This document shows, in pieces, positions 23,087 to 35,191 of a stretch of 64,000 nt of DNA (its first letter is position 1; every line of letters begins with the position of its first letter). Below the pieces are notes generated by a model. It saw only the letters and a program-made list of their open reading frames with translations. It ran no database searches and was not told the origin of the DNA. The stretch is from Margaritifera margaritifera. Its lineage: Eukaryota > Mollusca > Bivalvia > Unionida > Margaritiferidae. The position numbers and the translations under genes are program-made. The stretch is taken from positions 722,001-786,000 of the forward strand of contig JAQPZY010001037.1 of the NCBI GenBank assembly GCA_029931535.1, given 5' to 3'.

Positions 23087-23115
<29 letters not shown>
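22967..23115. repeat. (ACAT)n microsatellite, ~150 bp
   Basis: An uninterrupted ACAT/TACA tetranucleotide array. Tyr-Ile-His-Thr and Cys-Met-Tyr-Val ORFs on both strands are artefacts. It lies about 260 bp before the actinoporin-like exon. Confidence 0.97.
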
Positions 23116-23117
<2 letters not shown>

Positions 23118-23379
23118 TGATGGACAGACAAACATGCATACGTACATGATATAAGGATACAATATTATATGCATAGATACATACATACAAACATACGTGT
23201 ATACAGACATCTACGAGCAATATGTAAATCTATTAAACTATGTTTTATGTTGCAGATCTTTGTACAAAAGAAGACCAACAACAACACAAAATAAACAACA
23301 ACAACAACCCTCCGCCCAGAAAACAACAAGAACAACAACACAGCAACATATGGAGATTCCTCGCAATTTTTTTTTATAG

Positions 23380-23789
23380 AGATCCCGTTCATGTGGCAAA
23401 CCATCGAAATATTTTCAAAACGTGTACATCCGTTGGAAATATTCATAGAAAATAAAAGTTCCTGTGTTGGAGCTCTACTGCGAATTTTTTATTCTGAAGA
23501 ACGGTTTGAATCTACATTTGGGAGTGCCATTATTCCTGGGTCGAGCTGGCTCATTCTCATTGCCAATAAATCCCCGAGCGTCTTAAGTGGTGTTAGTGGA
23601 GGATTGAAGTATAGATTGCTGGAAAATGATGTTTGTCTGTATCTTGGTTTCACCAATCCTTGGACAGGAAGCAACAAGTGTTTTGTATGCCTAACTCGCG
23701 AGGAACACACCGCTGTGTGGGTCTATGAACAAGCAAATGGCTCTTCAAGTCTATTTCTTTCGGGGGCTGTCGTGCAACTGCAGATATGA
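23380..23789 (+). CDS. Actinoporin-like pore-forming protein, terminal exon
   Basis: A T-rich tract and ATAG at 23376-23379 form a plausible acceptor, and the frame runs to TGA at 23787-23789. In order the translation shows: a hydrophobic segment then an ENKS motif (actinoporin DNES/ENKS strand), a Y.EERF segment, PGSSWLI (the P.G..L region), SGVSGGLKY (GV.GVL.Y motif), CLYLGFTNPWTGSNK (the FS.P....SN core) and a C-terminal SGAVVQLQI strand like the family's closing strand. Actinoporins are secreted beta-sandwich toxins that insert an N-terminal helix into sphingomyelin membranes; relatives occur in molluscs, brachiopods, mosses and fish. The helix and signal peptide are not in this exon and must lie upstream. 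The aromatic lipid-headgroup cluster seen in cnidarian members (YSNWWNV) is reduced to GSNKCFV, so membrane binding may differ or be lost. Weaker alternatives are other aerolysin- or lectin-like beta proteins. Confidence 0.65.
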
Positions 23790-24057
23790 CAGACGCAAAA
23801 TATTGTCCATCCAAGAGGATTATGTTTCGGATAGAATAAGATATGACATCCCACTAAGCTTCATAATATCATGAGGAGATGTATACTATATGTTTTCGCA
23901 AAGTGTGAGGAATTTCGTTACTATTGTTGTACACAGGTCAATATCATCTGCTGATTTGGCAAAAATATCACATGTAAGATCTCGTATATTGAATGGTATA
24001 TTAGTTGCAAGAATGACTGTATTTAAGAAGAAAAATATGCTTTACTAGACTTGCAGG

Positions 24058-24063
24058 AATAAA
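24058..24063 (+). terminator. Possible polyadenylation signal AATAAA
   Basis: First AATAAA after the actinoporin-like stop, about 270 bases downstream on the same strand. Not proven to be used. Confidence 0.35.
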
Positions 24064-24655
24064 TTGTTTTCTGATGATATACATCGTCTCAAAATAATTT
24101 TGATCGTAGATTGTTGTAAGGGTGCAAATTTCTGTCGATCTATAAAGAGAACATTAACTTGGACAGAGAACAATTAATTAGATTTATGAGGACAGGGTGC
24201 GCATTAAATCGCTATGCTGCGGTCTGTGTTGTGAGAGGAACCGATTTTTAATTAAGCATTCGTTTATTTAACAGTCCGATAAACTGGAAGGGAAAAGGTT
24301 AACTCAATCTTTGTATCGAAAATGTCAGAGTTGAGATTGTCCAGAATCAGTTATTTGGAAATCTAGAGGGTCAGGATGACCGCAAATTTTGGCGCCTATT
24401 TATAAAAAGGGTGGTAGATATATTTAATCCTGATTGGCTACGCTAAATAAGGGGCGTGTTTCCCACACGAAATTTCATAGTTTTAATATGCCACATCGCA
24501 AAATTTAGTCAGTCTAAACTCCTGTAAGAGGAAGAAATTTTTGCTCCGAGATTGAATTTGCAAGAAATTATCTCTTAAAACAATAATCCAAGGGACTGGA
24601 TGTCTGGAAAGTTGACGGACACAATTCTGGCCGTAGAAGCGAGCAAGGAATGAAA
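24064..24655. other. No recognisable feature
   Basis: AT-rich spacer; no ORF or repeat recognised. Confidence 0.5.
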
Positions 24656-24699
24656 GCACAAGGTATTTGCGTCAATCTCATGTAATTCGTTGATACCAA

Positions 24700-25110
24700 T
24701 ATAATTATTTGCTTGAATTTATTTACTTATATTTGCATGAATTTATTTGTATAAATTCGTAGATCAATTTTCTTGATATGAGTATAACTATGTTTGAGTT
24801 CATTATCTGAATTCGTTTAATGATCTTATATATAAGTTTGACAGATTGTTTGAATTTGTTGTCGTGAGTGTTATAGGGGTCATGTATTTTAAGAATTTCA
24901 TGCATTACTTTGGTTGATATGAGTATGAGAATCCGTGTGAATTCACCGATCTTAGATGATTTCATGTATGATAAAAACTTAAGTGCGTAATCACTGAAAT
25001 TAACGTTTTTAAGCCATGAAGTGAGATTTCATGGACGCTAAAGACTTAAATGTGTGTATTCGCTGAAATTAACGTAGTTAAGCCATGTAATGAATTTCAT
25101 TCATTCATTT
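24700..25110. repeat. AT-rich diverged tandem repeats
   Basis: At 24710-24960 short units such as GAATTYATTTR and TTGATATGAGTATRA recur. At about 24975-25090 a clearer pair shares RACTTAARTGYGTA, CGCTGAAATTAACGT and TTAAGCCATGWARTG with about 84 bp spacing. Confidence 0.55.
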
Positions 25111-26447
25111 GTATAATCGAGAACGGAACTATTATGTCTCGTGTGATGTTAATGTGAGTCAGCGATGAAATAGCCGTTAGGAAATACATTAATCTTATGA
25201 AACTAGGTTTGTTTGTTTATGGCCTGCCGTGTTTGGCTTGACCAGATAGCCTTTGGTATCTGTTTGACTTCCGATAGGATGCTATCTGACATAACGAGAG
25301 TGGAGTAATGATCTATTCCCAGTAGGATATCTGACAAAAGATTTAGGTTGCTTCTCTGTTTATTTTGAAAGGGGAAATAGTTCCACTGACGTAATCCACT
25401 GACGTATCCACGTACCTACGTATCTACATACCTATGAAGCTGTACAAAGCAATGACTTCGATTGTTCACTCGATTCTATGATGAATTAATTCTATCATTT
25501 AAACAGATCGGCTATTTATATAAGTATATTTGTGTTTCAAATTCGGTGAATGATTTATTTCAAAAAGAAGTGTATCTTCCTACTGTAATGTATTATCACA
25601 GTTGTTTATGTAATTGATTAAATTGTTATATTTCATATACGGGGGCTCGTTTTAGTCTGTTCTATATATCTGCTCAGATCTCTATTCATTCCATCTATAA
25701 GTTTCACAATTTATATTATTATTTACTCGATCCGGGCAATAACACCGAGGTCGATCATCCTCAAAATAACGATAACCACAACCACCACCACCCCCACGCC
25801 ACAATTGTATTCATCTTCATAGCATATTTATAACTTTCAGTAATCAAAGCACAATGTAATTAAATGACCGATGCTGGAATTTCTTTGCAATTAAATAAAC
25901 AAAAGGCATTTTCTCCTAAGCACGTTTTCAGTTTGTATTATGTCTCTAATGTTCAAAGGTGAGGTCGGCCAAATCCTTGACAAATGACAGTACAGAAACT
26001 GAATTTACCAAATGAGTTATGGCTTTCTTTAAACATAATCGAGACATTCAGGATCAACAAAAGTTTCGAAGATGTAATATCACTCAAGTAAAACAATTAA
26101 CCTTTCTTCGCCCATGTTAACCCATCGCCACCACGTCTCGATCATGTTACTCTATCGCCACTACGTCCTCAAACTCGTGGATACAACAAATATTTTTTTT
26201 CTTCTGATTTAGTTCAAAGTTGCATCAGAAAATACAATTACAAGTTAATAAGTGTTGATTCTGGTAAAATTGGTACTACAATGAAATGTCAAATGCGTTC
26301 CGTAACAGTTTAGAAAAAATAAATGGGCCAGATAAAATAAGCACGTTATTTTATGAACGAAGTCTTTGTAGAGAAAAATGTAAATGGTTGCAAAGTATTG
26401 GTTTCACATCGTGTTGTCGTGGTGTCTCGACTCTATGGTCTAAAAAA
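25111..26447. other. No recognisable gene; one weak ORF remnant
   Basis: Mostly featureless. Around 26260-26440 the plus strand has a short open stretch with protein-like composition (NAFRNSLEKINGPDK) directly before the LTR-like element. It may be a transposon or gene remnant but is not recognised. Confidence 0.4.
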
Positions 26448-27251
26448 TGTTAACAGAAAGAAAGTTAAACCAACAAATCAAGTAAAAATTAACAAGCAAT
26501 TTATTTCTAGACAATTAAAGTGAAAATTGAAAAGACACTTCCACTAACGTGAGTTAAAATCCAAATGATCCAATAATCCTGTGTCCTAATCACAAGTCCT
26601 AAATATAGAATGCTCCGAATGAATGACTGTATCTTTGAATGTGTTGATGTATCAATAGTCTTTAATGTCCTGATGTACCAGTAGTCTTTAATGTGCTGAT
26701 GTGCCAAAATGAATTACTCCGGAATATCTTTGAATAAGTTCACATAAATCCCAAAATCATCAGTTAAAAATCCAAAATCCAAAAGTCTATGAGCACTTCT
26801 ATAATCCAATGAATATTTTAAATAATTCCTCTCTGAATTTGGTATGAATTTTCAGAACTGTAATGGCTCTTTAAAAGACTTATTGTAAGGTCGAAAACTG
26901 AAAAACTGTACACTGAATATGGTATATATAAAGATAGGTCACATGACAGAATGTTCTAGAATATTATGATGTATGTGATTTTTGACATAACTAAAAGAAA
27001 TTCTGGTTTTATCTGTAAACAAAATCAACCTTATCCTCAAATTAAATCAACAACTTGTTTACCAAAACCGTCCTTGAACTCAAATGCTAAGTAAACAACC
27101 TAATTCAAGAACAATAGCTAAACATGTCAACATTATACTTAACATTAAGGTTTAAGCAAATATTAAAGCCAAGAAACATTTATAATTTCATAAAATATTT
27201 ATAATATTATATAAACATCATACATAACAAATTATATTACTTACGGCCACA
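26448..27251 (-). mobile_element. Probable solo LTR, ~0.8 kb
   Basis: Read on the minus strand the segment begins TGTGGCCG and ends TGTTAACA, giving the TG...CA termini of an LTR. In that orientation it has a TATA box (CTTTATATATACC near 26920-26935) and, about 60 bases from its end, an AATAAA (near 26500), in LTR order. A three-fold repeat of a roughly 26-bp unit (TGATGTAYCARTAGTCTTTAATG) lies at 26640-26705. No target-site duplication is obvious and no internal retroviral region or second LTR was found, so this is a solo or orphan LTR hypothesis. Confidence 0.4.
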
Positions 27252-29220
27252 TATAGGAAGTCTTTCTGAAACAAGCATGATACTGCCGCTTCTTAAGAAT
27301 ACACATATGCATGTATACATACGTACTTACTTAAATTCTTATTTACTTACTTACGTACCCCTATTATATTTGTTTCGTTTACTAGAACCGGCATTTGTAA
27401 GTCACAAGCTATTCTCAAATGTAAAAAATATTTAAAATCGGGGTAAATAAGAATTCTAAGTGTAGAATAATGAGTTATCGCATGACTATTGTATTTGTTA
27501 TACGCTAATATATACATGCCATAATTTCTGTATATGTAACACGTGTAATAACCCCTCATTACGTCACAAATAAAGTCATGCAAAAGAAATGAGTAACTAC
27601 GGAAGCTTCTGAGTGTACTTCAAAGTCATTTAACTTCACAGTTATGCGGTTTGGTCAAATAAAATCAGTATTTGACGTCAAACAATATATATAATCTTAG
27701 ATGTGTGCTCATTTCAAATTAAATTTATGAAACTCTCCGAATAATTTTAATCTTTTGCTTGCCAAGGTTTGCAATATATAATAATTATTTCGACTCCTTT
27801 CAGAAATTTAATTCGAAATGAACACTCATGTAATATTTTTCATATCTAAATTTGATCCTAATTTGATGTATATGCGCATGTGCAATGAATAAAATGAACA
27901 CAGTTCGTATTTTATTTATAATTTCATGGAGAAATATTAGCTGAAACCAGAAATTTGTTTTGGGGCTGTTATTTGAGTGGTGATTTAGGCCGAATAAGTT
28001 CTGGTCACAACCGCAAAACACGCTGCGTTGCTATAGCTCGATCAATGTGATCTGGTCGTTTGAACTTTAGATGGCACACGCATAACGGCGAATTGTTTGT
28101 ATTAGTGCGAGAAATTCTTATTTTCATGGTCTTAGCGAATTATAGTGTGCGCATCCAGCATGCAAAATGCATGCATATAACTTTTTCTCAAGTGAACTAT
28201 GCCCTAATATCTATGCTAATAAAAGGTCTTACGATCCGATCATGCTTGTCGAGACAAGAGAAGATTTACCCAAACGTTACATATCTAAAATTCAGAAAGT
28301 AGCAATAAGAAATAGAAATACCTCTTTTATGGTGTAGACTTTTCTTGCCTGTCAGATATTCTCCCATATTTGACTTTGTCAAAAGATGTTTAGATGTATC
28401 TTTTATTGGCATCGGAAAGAAAGGGTGTTTGATTTGGTAGGTCCAGTATCACATATTCAGTACCTAAATGTACGCTGTGGGATTGCTCTACGTGTGTCTT
28501 TAGTTGGTAAATAGGTTTATTTTAAGACTTCTAACTGCAGGACCAGTATTATATTTAATAGTTGTGTAAGTTAAGACCTACTTCAAATAAGTTCAGTCGA
28601 TTATGGTGTTGCTTATGGAACTGGATATCAAAAAGCACCAAGCCAGGTGTCGTCTGCGAAACATCGCTAGACTCTCATAAGTCAACGGTCGATTCATATG
28701 TGACTCAGTCTATCTTCCAGATGAAACATGTACTACATTTATCTGTCCTTGATAGGAAATGAATTACCTCTACGCTGATACAGTATGAATAGCTTCGAAC
28801 ACGTGGTTAGCTTTGGAAACATCCAGGTGTTTCATTATTTGGGTTAGATAACTGATCAAAAACTAATCTAAATCATTTATTTTCATAGCAAAATAATAGT
28901 CGTTAATATACAAATCTTGACACGGTTGATAGTACCTTCTGTGTTTACCCATATTTATTTGGAAACAAATATGTAATGGGAACTGCGCTCAATAATCATG
29001 TTATAATATTTTAGAAGGAAGAAAATACCATTTCTTAAGATAGATGCTTCCGTCTTGTCTGCCTCACATAATGGCAATGCGGGAAGAACATTCATACTTC
29101 AGATATGGCTCAATCACACTTTATGACAAATCGTGATTTCATGATGAAAAAAATAGCATGATAATGTTCGAAAATGTTTCTATCGGTATCTAGCTAGACT
29201 CTTTGTTCTGCTCTTTAAAA
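27252..29220. other. No recognisable feature
   Basis: AT-rich. Short ORFs at 27347-27583, 27800-28021 (minus), 28060-28302 and 28562-28762 (plus) have no recognisable motifs. Confidence 0.45.
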
Positions 29221-29235
29221 ATAACACATTCTTTT

Positions 29236-29460
29236 ATTATTCTTATTCTTCTTATTATTATTAGTGGCAGTAGTATTAGTAATAGTATTAGTATTATTAT
29301 TATTATCCACATGCTTTCGCAAGAGACGTTGTGAAACCCTCCGTCTGTCCGTCAGTATGTCTGCCCGTTCGTCCGTCTGCTCCTGTAGTTTTGTTACCCT
29401 TTGGGTAACCATCTGCAAGGGTAGTGTCATCCTTGAGTTCGAACCCTGTTAGGGGCCAAG
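29236..29460. repeat. (TTA/CTT)n and CCGTCTGT-rich dispersed repeat
   Basis: TTATT-type repeats are followed by clustered CCGTC/GTCTG words and, near 29435-29450, GAGTTCGAACCCTG, which matches the tRNA box B core. No box A is visible at the right distance, so a decayed tRNA-SINE tail is only a possibility. ORFs on both strands here are repeat translations. Confidence 0.4.
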
Positions 29461-29606
29461 TAGAAAAAATGTAATTACAATTTAATTTTCTATTTATTAC
29501 ATGCTGTCATAGAAGGAAGACGCATCATATATATGACGGATTTTGCATTATGACCCATGGGTCACTCTGTGGGTGGCAGCAAATACTGTAGAGCGGTTGA
29601 TCTGGT

Positions 29607-29608
<2 letters not shown>

Positions 29609-29639
<31 letters not shown>

Positions 29640-29670
29640 AATAATAAGTACTAGTAGCAGTAGTAGTATT
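29609..29670. repeat. (ATA)n / (AGT)n microsatellite
   Basis: ATA repeats followed by imperfect TAGTAGCAG triplets. Confidence 0.9.
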
Positions 29671-30465
29671 TAAACGTCTTTAAGGGGAATCATTACTTAT
29701 AGCAATGACAAAAAATACCAATATATACCATTCATTCTCTTGCAGATCACGCAAAGATGAAGAAAAATAAGAAATTTAAACCGACCCTTATCATGCAAAA
29801 TTTTTCTGACAACAACAATTTTTCAAGTCTTTCCTCAGTTAAATATTCAAAATTGTACGTTTACAAATTCTAAAGACACGATTATCAATAAAAAAAAATA
29901 GGAAAAGGAATTAATAGTTAGACACACTCCTCTTAAATAAACAAAATATATTCGAGAAAAGCCCTTTCATTGATTTATATGAAGTCCTAAATATTATTAC
30001 GAATTTTTGAAGCACTATGAATGTAATTGTTGGGCTGAAACTTTCTCAATTAAAGCTTGCTGTGTGCGTGATATATTTTGCTACAAAAAATCGACAGCTC
30101 GAAACAAACGTGTATTAATGGGACGCTCTATACTAATTCGCGGCACTAGCCTTGCTAAATTCAGTGGCTACCCGCCAGAGCTGCCACGTCGCTCAAACAG
30201 GCCCTGCTGTTTATCTTTCATGTAGTATGCCATATCAGATTTTAGTGCGCACGGTACATACCGTGCGATGCATTACCCGCTTTTGCACTAATACATTATA
30301 CCACCGCTTAAGGTAACTTATAAATATGTGTACATTTACCGCAGATGCACAGACAGTTCTGATGGAATTTACGATAGAGATGGCCTATTTTTCTGCCTCA
30401 TCTAGCGTTAGCAATCAATTATACTGACCTTGACCAGACGTAATTATCTGTGACTCATGCGAGAG
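29671..30465. other. No recognisable feature
   Basis: An ORF at 30007-30225 contains several Cys but no known motif pattern. The rest is AT-rich. Confidence 0.45.
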
Positions 30466-30777
30466 TCTGGTTTAACGAGACTGCGTGAGTCCTTCATATA
30501 CCAAGTACCCATTTCCACACTGGGTTTAATTAGTACTTGTACGGTGAGTCATCAAATGTAATAGCTACCAAGACAAATAAAGGGTTCCTTTTATTCTATA
30601 TTGTTATTTTAAATGTATATTTCTGGTTTAACGAGACTGCGTGAGTCCTTCATATACCAAGTACCCATTTCCACACTGGGTTTAATTAGTACTTGTACGG
30701 TGAGTCATCAAATGTAATAGCTACCAAGACAAATAAAGGGTTCCTTTTATTCTATATTGTTATTTTAAATGTATATT
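30466..30777. repeat. Exact 156-bp tandem duplication
   Basis: The 156 bp from TCTGGTTTAACGAGACTGCG to AAATGTATATT (30466-30621) are repeated base for base at 30622-30777. Nearly all other local repeats are strongly diverged, so this is either very recent or an assembly artefact. Confidence 0.95.
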
Positions 30778-31019
30778 TGTGACAATGAGCAATTGTAAAC
30801 AAAAGTGAAATACACCATGGACAATAGAGACAGAAAAGCACATACCATCAGGATTTTCCCTTTACCTTAAATCAATTCACGAAGACTATTGTTCAAAGAT
30901 TTGTTATAATAAGTTGAATGAAAGACGCACTTTAACGTATTGTATACTTACTACTTCTCTCGTGTTTTGAAAACAGAGGGAGGTTAATACAAGCCCTAAT
31001 TTTGAATGACATAACCACG
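30778..31019. other. No recognisable feature
   Basis: Spacer between the 156-bp duplication and segmental copy B. An unrecognised minus-strand ORF covers 30932-31156. Confidence 0.5.
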
Positions 31020-32069
31020 TAATATGGGTATATACGTCTAAATAACAAAACAGTCATCTGATCAAAGCGTGAAATGCACCGCAGATCCGGGAGCAAATTA
31101 TTAAGTGTGTCTAAGTAATATACTTTCTTACTAGTGACAGATTTTATATTGTTCACAAGACATAACGCTGATATTGATATTAATATCGAATTTTTAGGGG
31201 TAAGGCGAACATTTAAAATTATTATTTATGAAGGTCACAGACAAAGAAAAGATGCGGTTCATCGCAAAAAGTCAGTATTTTAATTATATTTGACAAATAT
31301 CCTCAAAGTTGGGGAATTGTTATGCTGAAATATGACAACAACAATTGCAGTTTATCTTCCCATCCCCTCTCGTCACAATATGATAGTCCCAAAGTAGATG
31401 ATATAAAAAACAAATCAACCGACAAATTCATTATGTAAGATTGGCGGACTTATCTCGCTCGATTATACATTTTAAGCCAAGATACTTCGAAATATATCCC
31501 TCCATGTAATACGTTTTACACATTTTATTTTTTCTTGACTTTGAAACTGAGGCAAAAATAGGAATATAGACACAGATTATTTACACAATATTGCTTCCAT
31601 TTAACATATTCATTTATACCGTCCTCGTTGAAATTAAAGAGAAATAAAAAATATTCAGTCTAAGCCGTTCACGAAAGCTAGACTTTGCCTTTAACAAAAA
31701 TGGAGAAAAGTACAGAAAAAGCATTACTACCTGAGAAGGCACAACTGAATTAAAACTTTTAATTGATATATGATTTTACGTAATTAAACTCTGACAATAT
31801 GTTTGTCTGCCTGTTTTTTGTTCCTTGAAAGAAAATTCAATTGAAGCAAATTTTAAACTTCGGATCCTCACTATTCAAGGTAGTGTTGCTATCGCGACGA
31901 TATATGGCCCTTAGTTTTGCAACTCTTATAGCCATGTCCTTAGATCATACAGTTAATCATCATAGCTAAAATACGACAAAATTAAAGAAACAAGGAAAAG
32001 GAAAAAAAAGCATATCTACTCGAAAAGCAATGACTATTAAAACATTGCACCAATTATGAGAGCAAAGTT

Positions 32070-33115
32070 GTGTCATGTAACGAGTACTCCATAAAGTGGG
32101 ATTTTGGACATAATTCCAAGAAAACTAACGTTATAGTATTCAACGAAAGCTCATCTGACTACAAAAGAAACCATACGTTTTGGGAGTGTTCAAGAAACAG
32201 AGTCATAGACATTTAGGTGTTAATGTGTCAAAGTATAGCAGAATAGATACCAAACTTCAAGAAGCTAAAGATAAATTTGTAAGTACGTTATTCAGTTTTA
32301 TTGATATTGGAGTAAATAAGAATGGATTTAATCCACTCACAGCTAAGATTTTATATGAAACTATTGCATTATCCCGAGCGTTGTATGGTTGTGAAACTTG
32401 CTTTAACCCAAGCCCTCAGAATACACTTGTACTAGAGAGAGGCCATCGATTTTGTGGTAAGTATATACAAGTTATCTCTAGATATACATGAACTGACGTT
32501 GCGTTAAGCCTTATACTTATTTTACCAATTGAAGCTTACATCAATATAAAAAACTAATTTTCTTTGAGCAACTTTGCAGGCTGTCTGCAGTTTAATTTCC
32601 AAGACAAGTACTTTTACTCTGTCAGATTCCAAGATTGCAAGTTAAACAAACTGGCTTTATTCCAGAAACGTATAAACTGCTGGATAAATTTAATCTAAAA
32701 GACGTTATAGAATTGTACATTCTTCAAGGTCGATTCCCGATTAATAAATCTGAATGGAAAAGTATTGTTAAATTCCAAGTCCGTCTGTTATATGAAAATG
32801 CTTTAAAATGTAGGCTTTATGAATATATTTCTCTTAGTCGATTTTCAGAAGTTATTGTATAATGGCAGTTTGATTCCCTCTGTAATATGGGAAGTAGGAA
32901 AAAGATTTCCAGGATATCTTGAGTCATGTTGGCTCGTTACCAATATCGTGACTAAACTTTTTTCATCTCTGGAAGATACAACGTGTACTCGTTGTCAAAC
33001 AGTCTACACTTCAGTCGTTGATCATTTTCTATCCGTATGTAGTTTTCTTATAACAGACCTCGACAAGTTTGGTGTCATATTATTGATAAACTTGGGGTGC
33101 ATGTTTACATGCACT
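32070..33115 (+). pseudogene. LINE reverse transcriptase C-terminal fragment
   Basis: The translation shows the late RT domain of a non-LTR retrotransposon: KTNVIVFNES, a frameshift, then RHLGVNVS, NGFNPLTAK and ALYGCET, which fit the usual K(S/T)..(M/V)VF..., (H/Y)LG(V/I) and NP...LYG.E series. A connecting domain follows, and near 32985-33035 a C..C....H....C cluster (TCTRCQTVYTSVVDHFLSVC) is the Cys/His motif found at the C-terminus of LINE ORF2 proteins. Several stops and frameshifts make it inactive. It is similar in order to the fragment at 3.9 kb. Confidence 0.75.
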
Positions 33116-33119
33116 TAGA

Positions 33120-34056
33120 TTCAATGTCCAATATTGATTTGGTGAATACTCTCTTAGGAATACTGACCCGTGATTTGTTAATTCTTTCAAACAATGAACA
33201 ACTGATGAATTTCCATCTCATATACATTTTAACTGTTGCTTCCATGTGAAGAAAATATACAACAAACTTTGAACTTATCGATGCTGATAATGAGCGTATT
33301 CTTAGTTAAAGCTTTGTCAGTAACCCTATACTATATTGTATTAACACCATATATTCAGTGCAGTTCATACATTGGTAGTATTTACATCATCGCAATGGAA
33401 AACCATCCCAGTAATGTTATATATTGTGTTTATCTCTAATGCTATTGAGATTTGCTGTTACTTCCGTGTGTGTTGCTAACCGTTTAAGGTTAAGTAATGC
33501 TAATCATTTAATTAATTTTCTGAAATTTATTTTCGCTGTAGTAGCAAATCTTCAAAGCTACTTTGCAACTGTGCCAGTTGTGTTCACTTAAATGGTAATC
33601 CCACTGTTATAATGTGTAGAAAAACAAATACTGAAAACAAATTATGACCCGACGATATACCAAGTTAATGTTCCTTGGTTCTCATGGTGAATGTTCACCA
33701 TATGCCATTACTTACGCATGATTATTTGTCAATGTATGTTATTTCTCACCTTTAATTACAGTTACTTTCCATTTTTGCCGTATTCTTGATAATATTGATT
33801 TACTCTTCGTAATATGCGGAGGAAATAGAGATATCAGTTAATCAACCCCCGCCCGTTTAGCTTTTGCTATATAAATATTTGCAAGATTCGACATTTAATT
33901 TCGCTTCGGTGCACATGAGTACGTGCTTTCAAACCTTTGGAGCAGAGGTTTGTTAAACACACCTTGCATATTTGCCTGATAATACGCTCATAGAGCAAAC
34001 AGACGGTTCACGTGTACATCCAGATATTTCAAACATTTGATTGAAGCATATGTTAC
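33120..34056. other. No recognisable feature
   Basis: Possibly the end of the LINE copy (an unrecognised ORF covers 33236-33439). No poly-A or repeat tail was identified. Confidence 0.45.
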
Positions 34057-34250
34057 AGGGAGCTGCGATGGCTCAGTGGTTGGAGCGCCGGACTTAGGAA
34101 GGAAAGGGTGCGGGTTAGAATCCTACCACCGGACCAGCCTGGATCAGCTACAGTGATGTGTCCTTGGGCAAACCACTTTACTCCAACTAACCTACTTGTG
34201 TTTCTGTGCCATGAAGCAACGAACCAAACCTATATAGGTAGATTAGAATA
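34057..34250 (+). mobile_element. tRNA-derived SINE
   Basis: A tRNA-like head has a good box A (TGGCTCAGTGG at 34069-34079) and a slightly decayed box B (GGTTAGAATCC near 34113-34123), then CCRGCCTGGATCAGCTACAGTG and the tail motif TGTCCTTGGGCAAACCACTTTACTCC. It belongs to the same family as 21757-21990. The TCCTTGGGCAA phrase is common in invertebrate and fish SINE tails, from memory. Confidence 0.85.
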
Positions 34251-34381
34251 AGTACATCACGAACATATTTTTTTCCCTTGTCCTTATTTATATACCACAT
34301 TCCTAAAAATATATGTGCAACTCTTGGTTTTTACTTGTTTTTTCTCTAAACTCAATATTTACGGTTCCTTTTAGGTTCAGT

Positions 34382-34477
34382 ATGACACTCGCACAAGTAA
34401 TATTTGTCTTAGTGTACGGATTCCTGACATTCAAAGGTGCCACGTGTAGGACTTTTCCCGCATATTCGAACATGTAG
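34382..34477 (+). CDS. Candidate signal-peptide exon
   Basis: An ATG follows an acceptor-like TTCCTTTTAGGTTCAG. The frame encodes a hydrophobic core (VIFVLVYGFLTF) and a GATC region that would suit signal peptidase, then stops after 31 codons. Two donor-like sites lie before the stop (AAAG/GTGCCA after 34436 and CACGT/GTAGGA after 34445), so it could be a first coding exon of a secreted protein. No downstream exon in this window is clearly its partner. Chance cannot be excluded. Confidence 0.3.
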   Translation: MTLAQVIFVLVYGFLTFKGATCRTFPAYSNM

Positions 34478-35156
34478 CGACTTATTACTTCATAAACCTA
34501 ACTATTCTGGCCAAAATTGCATTGTTAGAATGCAATGGGAATCTCCTAGCTGAAATTGTTCGATATACAGACGATTGCTAACAGCGCACTAGTCTGACTA
34601 ATCAGCATTGTTTAATGCAAATCCTTTTTATTTTACTCAATTGTGTATTGGCAGACGTCATGTGACCTTCTTACATCCCTCTTATCAGTCACATGATCTT
34701 GTTATGATCTTGTTGGAGTTCTTACACCCCCGTTAGAATAATTCTTAACAGCAATACTGGATTTTATATCTTGATAATTGTCCAATCATCTATAAATTTG
34801 CTTATGAGGTAATAGTAATTTATCTCGATTCCGTGTGGGTGATTTGTAAGTAAATCATTAAGATTTTTAATACATTCCATCATCTGGAACTAGATTTGGA
34901 ATAATGAACAGAGTACTTTCAGATACTGTCTATCAGACAACATAGACATTTCAGTCAAGCATAACAACTTTTACGAATTCTAGCAAAGTTATTATGTTAA
35001 ATCTCATTGTTTCAAGTCAATATTTTCAAATATTTGCACAAATGCGTAATAGTATATAAAATATAACGTTAGACATAAGTTAAATGTCTACCATCATGCG
35101 ACATAGTATGTCCAAGTAAAATATTCTAAATCACTGAAACCACACACACTGTATAC

Positions 35157-35157
35157 C

Positions 35158-35190
<33 letters not shown>

Positions 35191-35191
35191 C
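35157..35191. repeat. (ATT)n microsatellite
   Basis: Orthologous in position to 11597-11637 of copy A. Confidence 0.95.

Noticed and set aside
22869..23220. Tyr-Ile-His-Thr and Cys-Met-Tyr-Val ORFs on both strands
   Set aside because: They are translations of the ACAT microsatellite in all frames.
23489..23710. Minus-strand ORF opposite the actinoporin-like exon
   Set aside because: A shadow of the better supported plus-strand frame.
29396..29460. tRNA gene from the GAGTTCGAACCCTG box B
   Set aside because: No box A at the proper distance and no acceptor stem pairing.
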